Notes: a model not told the origin generated them from the letters alone. Shown: positions 51,701-63,362, counted from the stretch's first letter. The stretch is DNA of 64,000 nucleotides from Delphinapterus leucas (GCF_002288925.2 NW_022098001.1:10442582-10506581), one strand, 5' to 3'. Numbers and translations: made by a program.

Positions 51701-53465
51701 AATGGCAGAATTGCAAGGCATCCGTGACCCGGGTCTGTAAGCACAGCTATTTTTTGGGTGGGGTGCATGCTTGTCGCACTTAAAATCACATTATGCAAAC
51801 AGCTGCCTATCCCAAATATTTACCTTTAAGGATGGCTCTGGCACTCATTTTTACTTACTGGCATAGGGGGGTCTTTTGTCGTGCTAGTGCGGGAGTCTTT
51901 GTGGGCTGAGGTGCTTTCAAAGTGTAGTGAAGGACCACGGAGAGTATTTCCTAGAATTATTCACGTTATTGGCAATTTTCACCTAAATGATGACTTGAAT
52001 CCAATCCCCACCCCATCTCTCACATTATGAAGTTTCATCTTTATGCAACCTCTTTCCCCTCTGGAGCCCGTTCTTCCCAACTCCTGTTTATAATGGAAAC
52101 AGTTGACAGCTGGAAGTCTTTTAACAGCATGATATATTGAATTGAATCGGCTTTCTTTTACTACTGTTTATATCTGAGCAATGTGCGCGCACACACACAC
52201 ACAAACGGCTTTACGTTTTTAAAATATGCGTGGCTTACAAAATCTTTAACAAAATTCTAGGCAACCCGAATAGCAACCCAGGCTGTATATCTATTGTGAG
52301 TGCTGTAGCACAGATGTTTAGATGTTATATATTTCAAGGAACCTACCTAGAAATCATTATACTTAAATATGTTTTATAAGTTCTTATTATAATTTATAAT
52401 GCAACAGAGGGTGGCTAATGTTGTACCTAAAGACTATTAAAACCATAAATGAGAATATCTGACAAAGCAATGAGATTTAAAAAGAAAATAAGTGCACCTG
52501 GTCTGCCTTAAATGCATTTTAAAGGACTCTTTCAGGAAAGTTCCTGTAAGTGAATTAAGTCTCTGTTTCTCCTGGGGCTGCCAGTGCTTTTTTGGCCAAT
52601 ATAACAGCTGCACCACCCGGTGCCGAGCTGCAAAGCCTCAGCACAGAGCTGTGGTTGCAGCCCCAGCCCTGGCAGGCTGGCCTGCACAGGCTCCTAGCTG
52701 GCATCTTTAAGAACCATTAGGAAGTCAGATTTTTCGCTTGTGCAACAGTATATAAGCTTTCAGCTGTCCCTGTTAACTGAATAAAAGGCATTTGCCAGTT
52801 GGACAGCATAGCCATCTTTCAAATTAAGCCTCTCAGTGTCTGTCATTGATAACCATGTTCAAGGCTAAGACAATAAAATGTGATCATTCTTCAATTCAAG
52901 GACAACCACAATGCCCAGATCAGTGGTGTTTAGAAGATGTATCTTTACCAAAATAATGGTTTATCTGTATATCTATGTTGTCAGATAATGGATTGTTATG
53001 AACCCTGGCCTAGACTCCTAAAGGGTTTCATGTCTCTGAAATCTGAAAAAGACTAGTTTTATAGATGTTTGTTTTTTCGCCTTCAAGGGACTCTAGTTGC
53101 TGAATTATGTGTTGTGCCGAGGCCTTTGGAGGAAGAGGGTAGTTTGTGAGTTATAAAGGTCTAGTGAAAATTCCTATTTATGTGACCCCTGGTGGCTGAT
53201 GGGAGTGATTGGTGCACAATTTTTCTTAAATGCTAATTTCTTGAGAATAACAGAGTAGCTGATTGATGCACAGGGTCTGGTTAGTTGTTTGGGACGATTC
53301 TATCATTACTTGCTGTCACAGACACAAGGTAGATAGAAAAGCAAATAAATGGCTCTGTATTCATTAATTCATCCCCCAAATATTGTAACTGAAGGCTACT
53401 GTGACAATTTGGCCACCCAATTTTGACTGCCTGTCTTAGGCTCCAAGGGAGCTAAATAAAAAAAC
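51701..53465. other. Non-coding unique sequence
   Basis: No repeat except a short CA run at 52190-52203. A GC-richer block at 52555-52710 and a CTCF-like motif at 53182-53199 stand out. No gene-like frame is seen. Confidence 0.4.
53182..53199 (-). promoter_or_regulatory. CTCF-like motif, weaker
   Basis: The minus strand reads CAGCCACCAGGGGTCAC, close to the CTCF core but with T for G in the GGGGGC run. Confidence 0.3.
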
Positions 53466-53474
53466 GAAGGGAGG

Positions 53475-53673
53475 GCTTCCCTGGTGGCGCAGTGGTTGAG
53501 AGTCCTCCTGCCGATGCAGGGGACACGGGTTCGTGCCCCGGTCCAGGAAGATCCCACATGCTGCGGAGCGGCTGGGCCCGTGAGCCATGGCCGCTGAGCC
53601 TGCGCGTCTGGAGCCTGTGCTCTGCAACGGGAGAGGCCACAACAGTGAGAGGCCCGCGTACCGCAAAAAAAAA
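53475..53673 (+). mobile_element. CHR-type SINE (young copy)
   Basis: Complete body with a short A tail. Duplications GAAGGGAGG at 53466-53474 and 53674-53682. Confidence 0.94.
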
Positions 53674-53682
53674 GAAGGGAGG

Positions 53683-54171
53683 TTAGGAGGTCCTGGGTTG
53701 GGGATTTGAGCAGAGGAATTTTACCTCTGCCAGTGCAGAGACAATGATGAGGTAGGAGCCAAGGGAAAAATCGGTATGGATCAGAGTCAGGCTGGCTTCC
53801 CTGTTCCTTGCCAGATCCACTTGTCCCATTTTACTCCAGTGCTGGCAGGAGCAGTGGAGTGGGAACCACGACATCTGGGTTCTCTGTCCCAGCACAATCA
53901 TGAACTCCCTGGGAGACTTTGCACAAACATCTCTAAGCCTAAATTTCCTCACTGGGAAAATGAAAGTGTTGGACCAGATAGTGTCAGTTTCTGGATCCTC
54001 CTGAACTAGTTGCTTTGCCTTTTACCCTTCCTAACACTGCTAGGGAAGGCTAGGGTCTTCACTGCCACAGATACTGCTAGTTCAAAGCTTGTAGAAATCA
54101 AAATAAGTAGAAATCAGTAATTGTGTGCCTGCTTTTCCCATAGATTTGGAATAGCCCATGGAAATCATCTA
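53683..54171. other. Non-coding sequence without recognised features
   Basis: Probably includes a diverged MIR near 53880-54000 (CACTGGGAAAATGAAAGTGT). No gene seen. Confidence 0.4.
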
Positions 54172-54345
54172 AGTCAGTGGCTCTTAAGATGTGATCTGGG
54201 ATCAGCACGTGGGAACCTGTTAGAAATGGCCATTCTTGGGATCCCCTCCAGACCTGCTGAATCACAGATTGTGGGAGTGGGGTCCAGCAACCTGTGTTTT
54301 AACAAGCCCTTCAGCCGATTCTGATGCATGCTAATGTTTGAATGA
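54172..54345 (+). mobile_element. MER5A-type DNA transposon remnant
   Basis: CAGTGGCTCTTAAGATGTGA, GAACCTGTTAGAAATGGCCA and TTTTAACAAGCCCTTCAGCC span nearly the full element. Confidence 0.8.
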
Positions 54346-54559
54346 CGTGTAATAGATACACCGAGTGTAAAAAGCATCGAACTGTTGTTTCTGTTATGCT
54401 TAGATGGTCCTGGCATAGCATAATAGTTTAGTATTTTTATCTTTAAAAACATACCCAAGGGCAGTAGTGATAAGATGAGTTTTGAAATGAACTGAGTCAA
54501 CTCTGTATGTCAAAATGTTGTCACATTTAAACATTTCAAGTTTTCTTTTTTTTTTTTTT

Positions 54560-54770
54560 GACAGTTACAGAGTGGTTTAAAACATAGCCCCGCGCCTGAG
54601 CGAAGAGAATTCTGGGAAATGTAGTTTATTTATTTAACACCAGATTGCTTTGTAAAGCAGGGGTGGTGGCGGTTGGGAACTGTCTCACTGGAGACGTATG
54701 AAGTTTTCCAGGGCACCTCAGACTTGGTGAAAGAGGCCATTTCTGCCGTCGCTGGCAGCAGCCCTCAGGT
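54560..54770 (+). promoter_or_regulatory. Promoter-like block with ZNF143-type motif
   Basis: The minus strand at 54607-54625 reads ACTACATTTCCCAGAATTC, matching the ZNF143/SBS consensus at 17 of 19 positions. CpGs cluster around it (CCCCGCGCC, GGCGG, GCCGTCGCTGG), unlike the flanks. A splice-donor-like CAG|GTAAAA follows at 54767 on the plus strand. This motif is usually promoter-proximal. No transcript is identified. Confidence 0.45.
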
Positions 54771-55339
54771 AAAAGCCCACTGCATTTTATCTTTGCATGT
54801 TTGTTTGTTCTGCTCGTTAAACACTGGCTTTCATGCCATCTTGTTCTGTAATTGAAAACTGACTTTATAATTAGGTCTGAAAAGGAATGGTTCCCAGGCA
54901 ATTCCCTTACGAAACTGGTAAAGACAGTTGCGTTCACTTTGGCCTGTTTTGGTGTAATTTGTCTGAGGGGGCTGCAGGACTGATCTTTGGAGTTATATTG
55001 CGCTGGCCTTTCTGTGTGTTTGCAGCGGGTGTGGGGAGGGGAGGATGAGGGCTGAATCCCGCTCTTGGGAACCTTATGTGGATGAGTAGAAGATGCTGGC
55101 AGACTTTTCTCTTTCATCTTTGGACAGTAAACTCTGAATTGGTTCATGCGTTTAGGCCCACCTGGCTCAAGTTTAGCTGTTTGGCCCCGAGGAAAATGTT
55201 TAACCAGCTAAATTACAGGGACCACTGGGGACTGCCTGGAGAGCAGGCTGAAAATGGTTATTGGTGTGCTAATTCAAAGTTTTTCTTTTTGAATTCCATC
55301 GAAAGGAGACCTGAGACGGTCTAGTTAATTTGCATACTT
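54771..55339. other. Non-coding sequence without recognised features
   Basis: Unique sequence; no gene seen. Confidence 0.4.
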
Positions 55340-55354
55340 AAAAGTTGGAGTTCA

Positions 55355-55555
55355 GGGGCTTCCCTGGTGGCGCAGTGGTTGAGAGTCTGCCTGCCAATGC
55401 AGGGGACACGGGTTCGTGCCCCAGTCTGGGAAGATCCCACATGCTGTGGAGCGGCTAGGCCCGTGAGCCATGGCTGCTGAGCCTGCGCATCCGGAGCCTG
55501 TGCTCCGCGACGGAAGAGGCCACAACAGTGAGAGGCCCGGGTACCACAAAAAAAA
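55355..55555 (+). mobile_element. CHR-type SINE (young copy)
   Basis: Complete body and pure A tail. Exact 15-bp duplications AAAAGTTGGAGTTCA at 55340-55354 and 55556-55570. Confidence 0.95.
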
Positions 55556-55570
55556 AAAAGTTGGAGTTCA

Positions 55571-56237
55571 AATCTCAATAGAGAAAATTGTGATTCCCTT
55601 TGTGAATCCTCTTTGCTTCAACATCAGGAGGCCTGGAAAAGGGAAAGCAGGTCCAACCTGGCAGGACCTTGGATCCCCACCACTGGCTTCCACCAGAGCA
55701 AATCCACTTTATTTGTTTTGGTTGTTTACACTTCCACTTAAGATTTCCTTCGGAGAAAATGTTTCACTGCTTTAAAAAGTTTGAAAACTACTGGTTTAGA
55801 CTAGGAGAATACAGCCCAGCCCTTGCCCTGTAAATCACGTTAGTCCACCTGCTAGCCCACAAAGCAAACCTCAAACACTGGAGGCACTGGGGACCACCCT
55901 TTGCCATCCCCGGTGCACTCTACTTGCTTTTGCCCACCAGCTCAGACCTCAAACCAACCTTTTCTTCCAGATTGCAGAGCCATTGCTTTGATCCTCCCCC
56001 AGCATGTGGAGACTCAATTCTCTTGCCCTGTTAGAGGCTACCTCTGCCCAGCTTCATGCTGGTCTCCTACTGTCAGGCATCTAGTCAGGGAGGGCTCTCG
56101 AGCCATAAATTCTCTGTAACTGCTTGGCTTTGTGGTTTGTCCAGACCTGCTTAATACTGTGTTCTTTTTAGTGTCTTTGTCCAGAATGGAGTCACCCCAG
56201 CTGGCTGCTCCCTGCCCTGAGTTCATCTCTACTGCCA
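55571..56237. other. Non-coding sequence without recognised features
   Basis: May include diverged L2 (CACTCTACTTGCTTTTGCCC). No gene seen. Confidence 0.4.
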
Positions 56238-56248
56238 CTACATTTTTT

Positions 56249-56360
56249 TTTTTTTTTTTTGCTGCACCACATGGCCTGTGGGACCTTAGTTCCCTGACCA
56301 GGGCCCACTTGGCAGTGAAAGCACCAAGTCCTAACCACTGGACCACCAGGGAATTCCCTA
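56249..56360 (-). mobile_element. Short older tRNA-derived SINE, reverse orientation
   Basis: A T tract, then GCTGCACCACATGGCCTGTG and a tRNA-derived end ACCACTGGACCACCAGGGAA. ACTACATTTTT duplications lie on both sides. It is about 110 bp and more diverged than the young copies. Confidence 0.8.
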
Positions 56361-56373
56361 TGACTACATTTTT

Positions 56374-56689
56374 AAAGAAGCTGATTGCCAGCCTTCTACC
56401 AGAATTGAATCATTGGTCCTTAGAATGTTTTATTCCCATCAGTTTTGTGGTTGTCCCATTTAAAACAAAGAAACGGCAACAACTTGGGTATCGTGCTTTT
56501 GTTTTGACACCACGCCTGGCCCAGGGAAACAGTACAGTGGGAAGCACTGCTTCAATGGAGGAAGCCTTATTTTATCACCTCGACCTGGATGCCATTAAGA
56601 ACGGTTCCTCAGTGCTACTAATGGGTTGTTGAAGAAACTAGAAGTCTGAGAAGGGTCTGGGTTTACCGTTCATAACAAAAAGTTAGGCT
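56374..56689. other. Non-coding sequence without recognised features
   Basis: Nothing recognised. Confidence 0.4.
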
Positions 56690-56875
56690 TTGAAATCAGG
56701 AGGACTAGAGCTCCTATCCTGTCTCCTTCGCTTCCTAGCTGGTGACACAGAACACTCCTCCTGAGCCCCTGATTTTGCTCATCTGCAACCTAGGAGTGTT
56801 AACGCCCATCTCGTAGGATCCTTGTGAAAATTAAATGGCAATGTGTGTGTAGGTGTGTGCATGCATGTATCTTAG
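56690..56875 (+). mobile_element. MIR SINE remnant
   Basis: CTTCCTAGCTGGTGACACAG, 'TTTTGCTCATCTGCAACCTAG' and AGGATCCTTGTGAAAATTAA follow sense MIR. Confidence 0.7.
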
Positions 56876-57219
56876 TGTCACTTGGCATATGTGAGCCTTA
56901 AAAAAATATTTATTTTCTTCTGTCTTCTCTGAGCTCCTTCCATAGCACACAGTAGGGGCTCAAAAGTGCTATAACCACTGTTGCGGAGGTCTTCAGTTAG
57001 AGCTGGAGAATGGTATTCTGTGTCTCCCACCCTCTGTCTATATGCCAGTTTGATGTGGTTTCCCACCGTGGTGATCAGTGGGTTCACCGGAGCTTTGTTT
57101 TGTCTTAGTGTTCACAGCATTTTCCTGTTGATAGTTTACGGCCTCAGCCCTGCAGAGTAGCTGATAATTACTTTTTATTTCAAGTACGGTTGTCAGTTAC
57201 AGTGACCACTTTCTTAAAA
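56876..57219. other. Non-coding sequence without recognised features
   Basis: Nothing recognised. Confidence 0.4.
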
Positions 57220-58520
57220 CACTTTTTTGTCCTCTCGTTGCTTTTGCATTAAAGTCCAAAATTTAACATGACTTGCTGTACCTGTATGGTCTGGCCCTAC
57301 TTCCTGTCAGCTTCAGCTTGCTCTCTGTCTTCTGTCATGTTCCCCACCTGTGCAGTGTCCCCTCTAGCCATTGGGCCTCTGTACATGTCACCCCTCTGAT
57401 TAGAATGCTATCCCCTGACTGCTCCCTCCACCTCTGTCCCCCACCGCCTTTGCCCCATTTTCTCAGATCCATTTCCCACCTGTCTTCTGCTCTGTGTAGT
57501 AGGGGGCTGACCCAGGCAAACTCCATTTTCCAGGCTTCCTTTCCAATTGGCATCTAGCTCTATTTGGCCAATGGAAAGCACTGGAAGGAAATTAGAGGGC
57601 AGGAGAAAGGTGGAAACTCAGGTAACCCTGCCACCCCAACTTGCAAAACATCTCCTAGCAGTGCCTATATCACCTCTCTGGTTCCAGCATCTGCAGATAG
57701 CCCCTTCCTCTGTATTCCCAGCTCTCACCACTAGCTCTGGTTCCTGGGCTCTATACTATGTCACCCCAAACCCTGAGGTGGCTGCAGCTTCCTGTTCTTG
57801 GTAGTCTCTGAAAATCTCACTATCCTGTTTACTCTTCACACCTTAGTAATTCATAACTCACCTCCTAAATTAAATCCCTAGTGAACTGCCTGGTATGGGC
57901 TGTTTTCTCTCTTTCTTTCTTTCCTTAAATTTTATTGGAGTATAGTTGATTTACAATGTTGTGTTAGTTTCAGGTGTACAGCAAAGTGAGTCAGTTGTAT
58001 ATGTACATATGTCCATTCTTTTTCAGATTCTTTTCCCATATAGGTTATTACAGAATACTGAGTAGAGTTCCCTGTGCTCTACAGTAGGTCCTTGTTAGTA
58101 GTGTGTGTATGTTAATCCCAAACTCCTAATTTACCCCTCCCCCCCCACCATGGGCTGTTTTCTTTTCTGAACCCTGATTGATATAATACCCATTTAGCCT
58201 TTGAATCTCAGCTCAACTTTCACTTTCTTGGGGAAGCCTTCCCTGACCTCCCCTTCTGCTTCCACAACCAGTAGCAACTAGATCAAATCTCTCATTACAC
58301 AGTTTCATAGCACTGTGTACATCTCCTATGTAGAACTTATCCCAGTTATAATTTCACATTTATTTGTGATTATTTGATTAACTTATCTCTGCCATTAAAA
58401 TATAATCTTCATGGGGCAGTAACCATATCCTTTTGGGAGAGGGGGTGGTCACCATTATTTTCCAAGTACCTAAAATAGTATCTAGCACATATTATGTGCT
58501 CAATGAATGAATGAATCCTT
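57220..58520 (+). mobile_element. L2 LINE remnant, interrupted by nested insertions
   Basis: The left part (AAGTCCAAAATTTAACATGA, 'GGTCTGGCCCTACTTCCTG') and right part (GAAGCCTTCCCTGACCTCCC to TGTGCTCAATGAATGAATGA) are the two ends of a sense L2 3' region. Between them lie an old repeat (about 57480-58190, family uncertain) and, inside that, the L1 at 57909-58149. Confidence 0.7.
57909..58149 (-). mobile_element. 5'-truncated L1, cetartiodactyl type 3' UTR
   Basis: A CTTT-rich head is followed by ATTGGAGTATAGTTGATTTA and 'CAGGTGTACAGCAAAGTGAG', the same L1 end as at 36.4 kb. Exact duplications ATGGGCTGTTTTCT flank it at 57895-57908 and 58150-58163. Confidence 0.9.
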
Positions 58521-59055
58521 TAGAAAAGTTTTGTGATGCTGCGGACCATTGTTTAAAAAAATTGTTTTTGCCAAAAACTGCAGAAAATACTGCAATACCA
58601 ACTACCAAGTTCCCTGTGTGGTTGGGCATGGCTTTGTAAAAGAGATTAAATAAATCTCAAACGATTGAACTGCCCTATTAACAATGAGAAATGTGTTGGA
58701 CAAATCACCTATAACTGACTTGTAACCGACCACATCATTATGGAGAATGGCCTTAGGGACTTTCACAGACTTCTCATAATATACTAGAGCCTGACCTTGC
58801 CAAGGGTGTAAAATCACTGGCTAGTTAACTGAACCAAGACCAGGCCCACCTCCTTGCCCCAGCACAGATGTGCTCTGATTCGTGGAGGACACGGTTCATG
58901 TTTGATGGTGAGCAAAGGGACTTTGGAACAAGAACTTACCAGTGACAAGTAATGGTGAAGCCAAACTTTCCCTTCTTTTAAAAAATTAAAGATGGTATCA
59001 TCTTCAAAATTTTGGTGCTTCCCTGAATTTTATATTTTTAAGTTTCTTATTTATT
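58521..59055. other. Non-coding sequence without recognised features
   Basis: Nothing recognised. Confidence 0.4.
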
Positions 59056-59059
59056 AGAA

Positions 59060-59697
59060 AAACAATGCATTTATTTGTAATAGCCCCAAATTTGAAACAA
59101 TAAAAATGTCCTTCAGTTTGGTGAATGGTTAGACAAACCGTTGACATCCATACCATGGAATATAAGCCATCAATAAAAGGAACAGATAATGGGTTTGTTG
59201 ATTCATTCAATAACTTGGATGAATCTCAAGAGAATTATGCTGAGTGAAAAAAGCCAATATCAACACATTACATATTGTATGATTCTATTCATACAACATT
59301 CTCAAAATGATAAAATCATAGAGAACAGATTAGTTATTTCCAGGGGTTGGGAGTGAGGAGAGGGGGGTGGGCATGATTATAAAGGAGTAGCATGAAGGAT
59401 TTGTGATAATAGAACAGTTTTGTATTGTGATTGTGGTGGTAGTTACATGAATCTACAATGTTATAAAATTGCACAGAACTATACACACATACATGCATGT
59501 GACTGCATATAAAACTGGTGAAATCTGAATAAGGTTTGTGGATTGTACCAATGTCAATTTCCTGATTTTTATATTGTATTATAGTTAAGTAAGATTTTAC
59601 CTTTGGGGAAGCTGGGTGAAGTGTATATGAAACCTCTCTACTATTTTTGCAATTTCCTGTGAATCTATAATTACTTCAAAATAAAAAAGTTTTAAAA
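59060..59697 (+). mobile_element. L1 LINE 3' end
   Basis: 'AATAGCCCCAAATTTGAAAC' (cf. L1 ORF2 end), ATTATGCTGAGTGAAAAAAG, 'GATTAGTTATTTCCAGGGGT' and a 3' end TACTTCAAAATAAAAAAGTT are characteristic. Non-functional. Confidence 0.8.
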
Positions 59698-60830
59698 AAG
59701 GAATACAAGGGATTTCTAGTGAAACAACATACATTCATTATACATGTTTACCTTTACTTCCTTCTGAAATCCTTCTAAATGGATAGTAAAGGAATAAAAA
59801 AGGCAAAATCTAAAAGGACAAACACACACACACACACCCATGCATATAATAGTATAAGAGAGCATAAAGGTAAGAAATGACTAGAACAATTTGGAAACTG
59901 GAAAACAGATGGATAAGAGAGAACCTAAATGGTTGCAAGGAAGAAAGCCAATAAGGAGCAAGCAGATTCATCCCACTGAACTTCTGAAAATCTCAAGAAT
60001 AGATAATGCCAGACTTCTAAAGGCAGGGGGCAAGGAGGGTCTGAAAACAGTGGGGTTGAATATCTGTAGAAGAGGAATTAGACCTGCATATGGCCCCCCC
60101 CACCATAAAAGCTGGTGCTCAGCCTTTTCTTCCCACCTTCCAGCAGAAGGTAGAAGGGTCACCTGATGGAGGGGTTGACCCACAGAGGCTTTAGTCCCAG
60201 GGACGCCAGGCACAGCTGCAGTAGGATGAGGTGCACGCTGAAAACAAGTCCAAAGTGGAAACTGCATATTGGGCAGTAGGATAGCTCCCCAAACACTGGC
60301 TGCTGAACTTACACATCCCAGATGGGAGACTGGAGACTATTTCTCTCTGGGGAAATTCAGCAGCTCAAAAGAAAAGTCCTAGAGCAACTGACATTTGAGG
60401 GTTCCTTAACAAAGAAGGCTGGGTTCCTGCCCACTCATTATACAGTGAGCACACAAGTGAACATCCCCTGCTCATGCATAATCCACTTTTGAGAGTCTCA
60501 TTCCTAAACATAAAGGACAGAGAGTCAAGCATCACTAGACATTCGAGGAAAGCTTCTAACAAGAAAGACTAACACTAAAGCAGATAAACAGAAAAAAATA
60601 AACACAGGGGAAGTAGGGATAATGCATAGGGGCAGAAAAATAATTTTTTTAAAAAAGGTATCTTTGGAGAGATAAGAGAAGATAGCGCCTCATGAAAATA
60701 GAACAGTTTGCTATAATAAACAAATATTGAGAAAACATGAAATTTAACTTTCTTTACCAAAAATATATTCAGCAGAAAAATTGGAAGGTGAGCTGAGGAA
60801 ATCTCCCAGCAAGCAGAATAAAACAGACAA
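59698..60830. other. Non-coding sequence with a short (CA)n
   Basis: A CA run lies at 59822-59837. Minus-strand frames of 65-109 codons have no recognisable product. The rightmost part may be old L1. Confidence 0.35.
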
Positions 60831-60834
60831 AGAA

Positions 60835-61058
60835 CTATATTTAGTAATACTGTATTGTACATTTGAAATTTGCTAAGAGAGTAGATCTTAAAAGTTTTCA
60901 TCACAAGAAAAAAAATATCAATGTATGGTGATGGATGTTAACTAGAATTATTGTGGCGATCATTTTGCAATATACATAAATATTGAATCATTACACTGTA
61001 CACCTGAAACTAATATAATTTATAAGTTACTTATATCTAAATAAAAATAAGAAAAAAT
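60835..61058 (+). mobile_element. L1 3' UTR, cetartiodactyl type
   Basis: GATCTTAAAAGTTTTCATCA, GGTGATGGATGTTAACTAGA and 'TTACACTGTACACCTGAAAC', ending ATATCTAAATAAAAATAAG, form a typical 3' end. Confidence 0.8.
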
Positions 61059-61362
61059 TAATTTATAGAAAAGAGAGACATAGAGATAGAAATTGGGGAG
61101 AGATAAGAAAACTGGAGGGTCACACATGGCTCATTCAACAGATAAATAATATAGACAGAAAGGGGTGAGTGGTAGAGGATATGCTATAAATTTAGAGACC
61201 TAATAACCAAAAGCATCGTGGGCCTTGATGTAATCCTGCCTTGAACTTCAGGCCAATTGTGAAAAGATATTTTAAAAAATAATCAGAGAAATATGAATGT
61301 GGACTGGGTATTACATTATATTAAGAAATTAGGGTAGAGTGTTTCAAGAATAACTGGGACGG
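61059..61362. other. Non-coding AT-rich sequence
   Basis: Nothing recognised up to the start of the L1 5' region. Confidence 0.4.
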
Positions 61363-62243
61363 ATTGGTTCAAGATGGCGGAGTAGAAGTACGTGCTCTCA
61401 CTCCCTCTTGCAAGAGCACCAGAATCACAACTAACTGCTGAACAATCATCAACAGGAAGACACTGGAACTCACCAAAAAAGATACCCCACATTCAAAGAC
61501 AAAGAAGAAGCCACAATGAGATGGTAGGAGAGGCGCAATCACAATAAAATCAAATCCCATAACTGCTGTGTGGGTGACTCACAAACTGGAGAACACTTAT
61601 ACCACAGAAGTCCACCCACTGGAGTGAAGGTTCTGAGCCCCACGTCAGGATTCCCAACCTGGGGGTCTGGCAATGGGAGGAGGAATTCCTAGAGAATCAG
61701 ACTTTGAAGGCTAGTGGGATTTGGCTGCAGGACTTTGACAGGACTGGGGGAAACAGAGACTCCACTCTTGGAGGGCACACACAAGGTAGTGTGTGCATTG
61801 GGACCCAGGGGAGACTGAACCAGACCTACCTGCTAGTGTTGGAGAGTCTCCTGTGGAGGCAGGGCATGGCTGTGTCTCACCGTGAGGACAAGGACACTGG
61901 CAGCAGAAGTTCTGGGAAGTACTCCTTGGTGTGAGCCCTCCCAGAGTCCACCATTAGCCCTACCAAAGAGCCCTGATAGGCTCCAGTATTGGGTCGCTTC
62001 AGGCCAAACAACCAACAGGGAGGGAACCCAGCCCCACCCATCAGCAGGCAAGCAGGTTAAAGTTTTACTGAGCTCTGCCCACCAGAGCAACAACCAGCTC
62101 TACCCACCACCAGTCTCTCCCATCAGGAAACTGGCACAAGCCTCTTAGAGAGCCTCATCCACCAGAGGGCAGACAGCAGAAGCAAGAACTACAATCCTGC
62201 AGCCTGTGGAACAAAAAAACACATTCACAGAAAGATAGACAAG
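61363..62243 (+). promoter_or_regulatory. L1 5' UTR / internal promoter
   Basis: Sequence from the AAGATGGCGG element to the ORF1 ATG. In L1 this region holds the internal polymerase II promoter. Activity of this copy is not established. Confidence 0.65.
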
Positions 62244-63362
62244 ATGAAAAGACAGAGGGCTACGTACCAGATGAAGGAACAAGATAAAACCCCAGAAAAA
62301 CAACTAAATGAAGTGGAGATAGGCAACCTTCCAGAAAAAGAATTCAGAATAATGAGAGTGAAGATGATTCAGGACCTCAGAAAAAGGATGGAGGCAAAGA
62401 TCAAGAAGATGTAAGAAATGTTTAACAAAGATCTAGAAGAATTAAAGAACAAACAAGCAGAGATGAGCAATACAATAACTGAAATGGAAAATACAGTAGA
62501 AGGAACCAATAGCAGAATAACTGAGGCAGAAGAACGGATAAGTGACCTGGAAGACAGAATGGTGGAGTTCACTGCTGCAGAACAGAATAAAGATAAAAGA
62601 ATGAAAAGAAATGAAGACAGCCTACGAGACCTCTGGGACAATGTTAAATGCAACAACATTCTCATTATAAGGGTCCCAGAAGGAGAAGAGAGAGAGAAAG
62701 GACCCAAGAAAATATTTGAAGAGATTATAGTCAAAAAATTCCCTAATGTGGGAAAGGAAATAGCCATCCAAGTCCAGGAAGCACAGAGAGTCCCATACAG
62801 GATAAACCCAAGAAGAAACACGCCGAGACACATAATAATCAAATTGGCAAAAAATAAAGACAAAGGGCTTCCCTGGTGGCGCAGTGGTTGAGAGTCTGCC
62901 TGCCGATGCAGGGGACACAGGTTCGTGCCCCGGTCTGGGAAGACACCACATGCCACGGAGCGGCTGGGCCCGTGAGCCATGGCCACTGAGCCTGCGCGTC
63001 CAGAGCTTGTGCTCCACAACGGGAGAGGCCACAACAGTGAGAAGCCTGCATACTGCAAATAAATAAATAAAGACAAAGAAAAATTACTGAAAGCAGCAAG
63101 GGAAAAATGACAAATAACATACAAGGGAACTCCCATAAGGTTAACACCTGATTTCTCAGCAGAAGCTTTACAAGCCGGAAGGGAGTAGCATGATATACTT
63201 AAAGTGATGAAAGGGAAGAACCTACAACCAAGATTACTCTACCCAGCAAGGATCTCACTCAGATTCGATGGAGAAATCAAAAGCTTTACAGACAAGCAAA
63301 AGCTAAGAGAATTCAGCACCACCAAACCAGCTCTACAACAAATGATAAAGGAACTTCTCTAA
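62244..63362 (+). pseudogene. L1 ORF1 (RNA-binding chaperone), broken
   Basis: ORF1 proteins are trimeric RNA-binding chaperones of the L1 particle. The frame opens with ATG AAA AGA, and an in-frame TAA follows at 62412-62414. The next stretch is a heptad-rich coiled coil (EMSNTITEMENTVEGTNSRI, then ISDLEDRMVEF). A conserved RNA-binding part follows (NNILIIRVPEGE, then FPNVGKEI). A SINE interrupts it at 62866-63064. After the SINE the frame resumes but has TGA at 63108-63110 and TAG at 63186-63188, then ends TAA at 63360-63362. At least three nonsense changes plus the insertion make it non-functional. Confidence 0.88.
62866..63064 (+). mobile_element. CHR-type SINE (young copy) inside L1 ORF1
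   Basis: Complete body followed by a (AAAT)n tail rather than pure A. Exact duplications AAATAAAGACAAAG at 62852-62865 and 63065-63078. The insertion postdates the L1. Confidence 0.96.

Noticed and set aside
11310..61360. Search for STK3 or other protein-coding exons
   Set aside because: No frame with kinase motifs or another recognisable domain and paired splice sites was found; the main STK3 exons should lie further right.
15326..63147. Recurrent frames with PLPLRSTGSGRAGSAAMAHGP-like translations
   Set aside because: These are translations of the CHR SINE body on either strand, not proteins.
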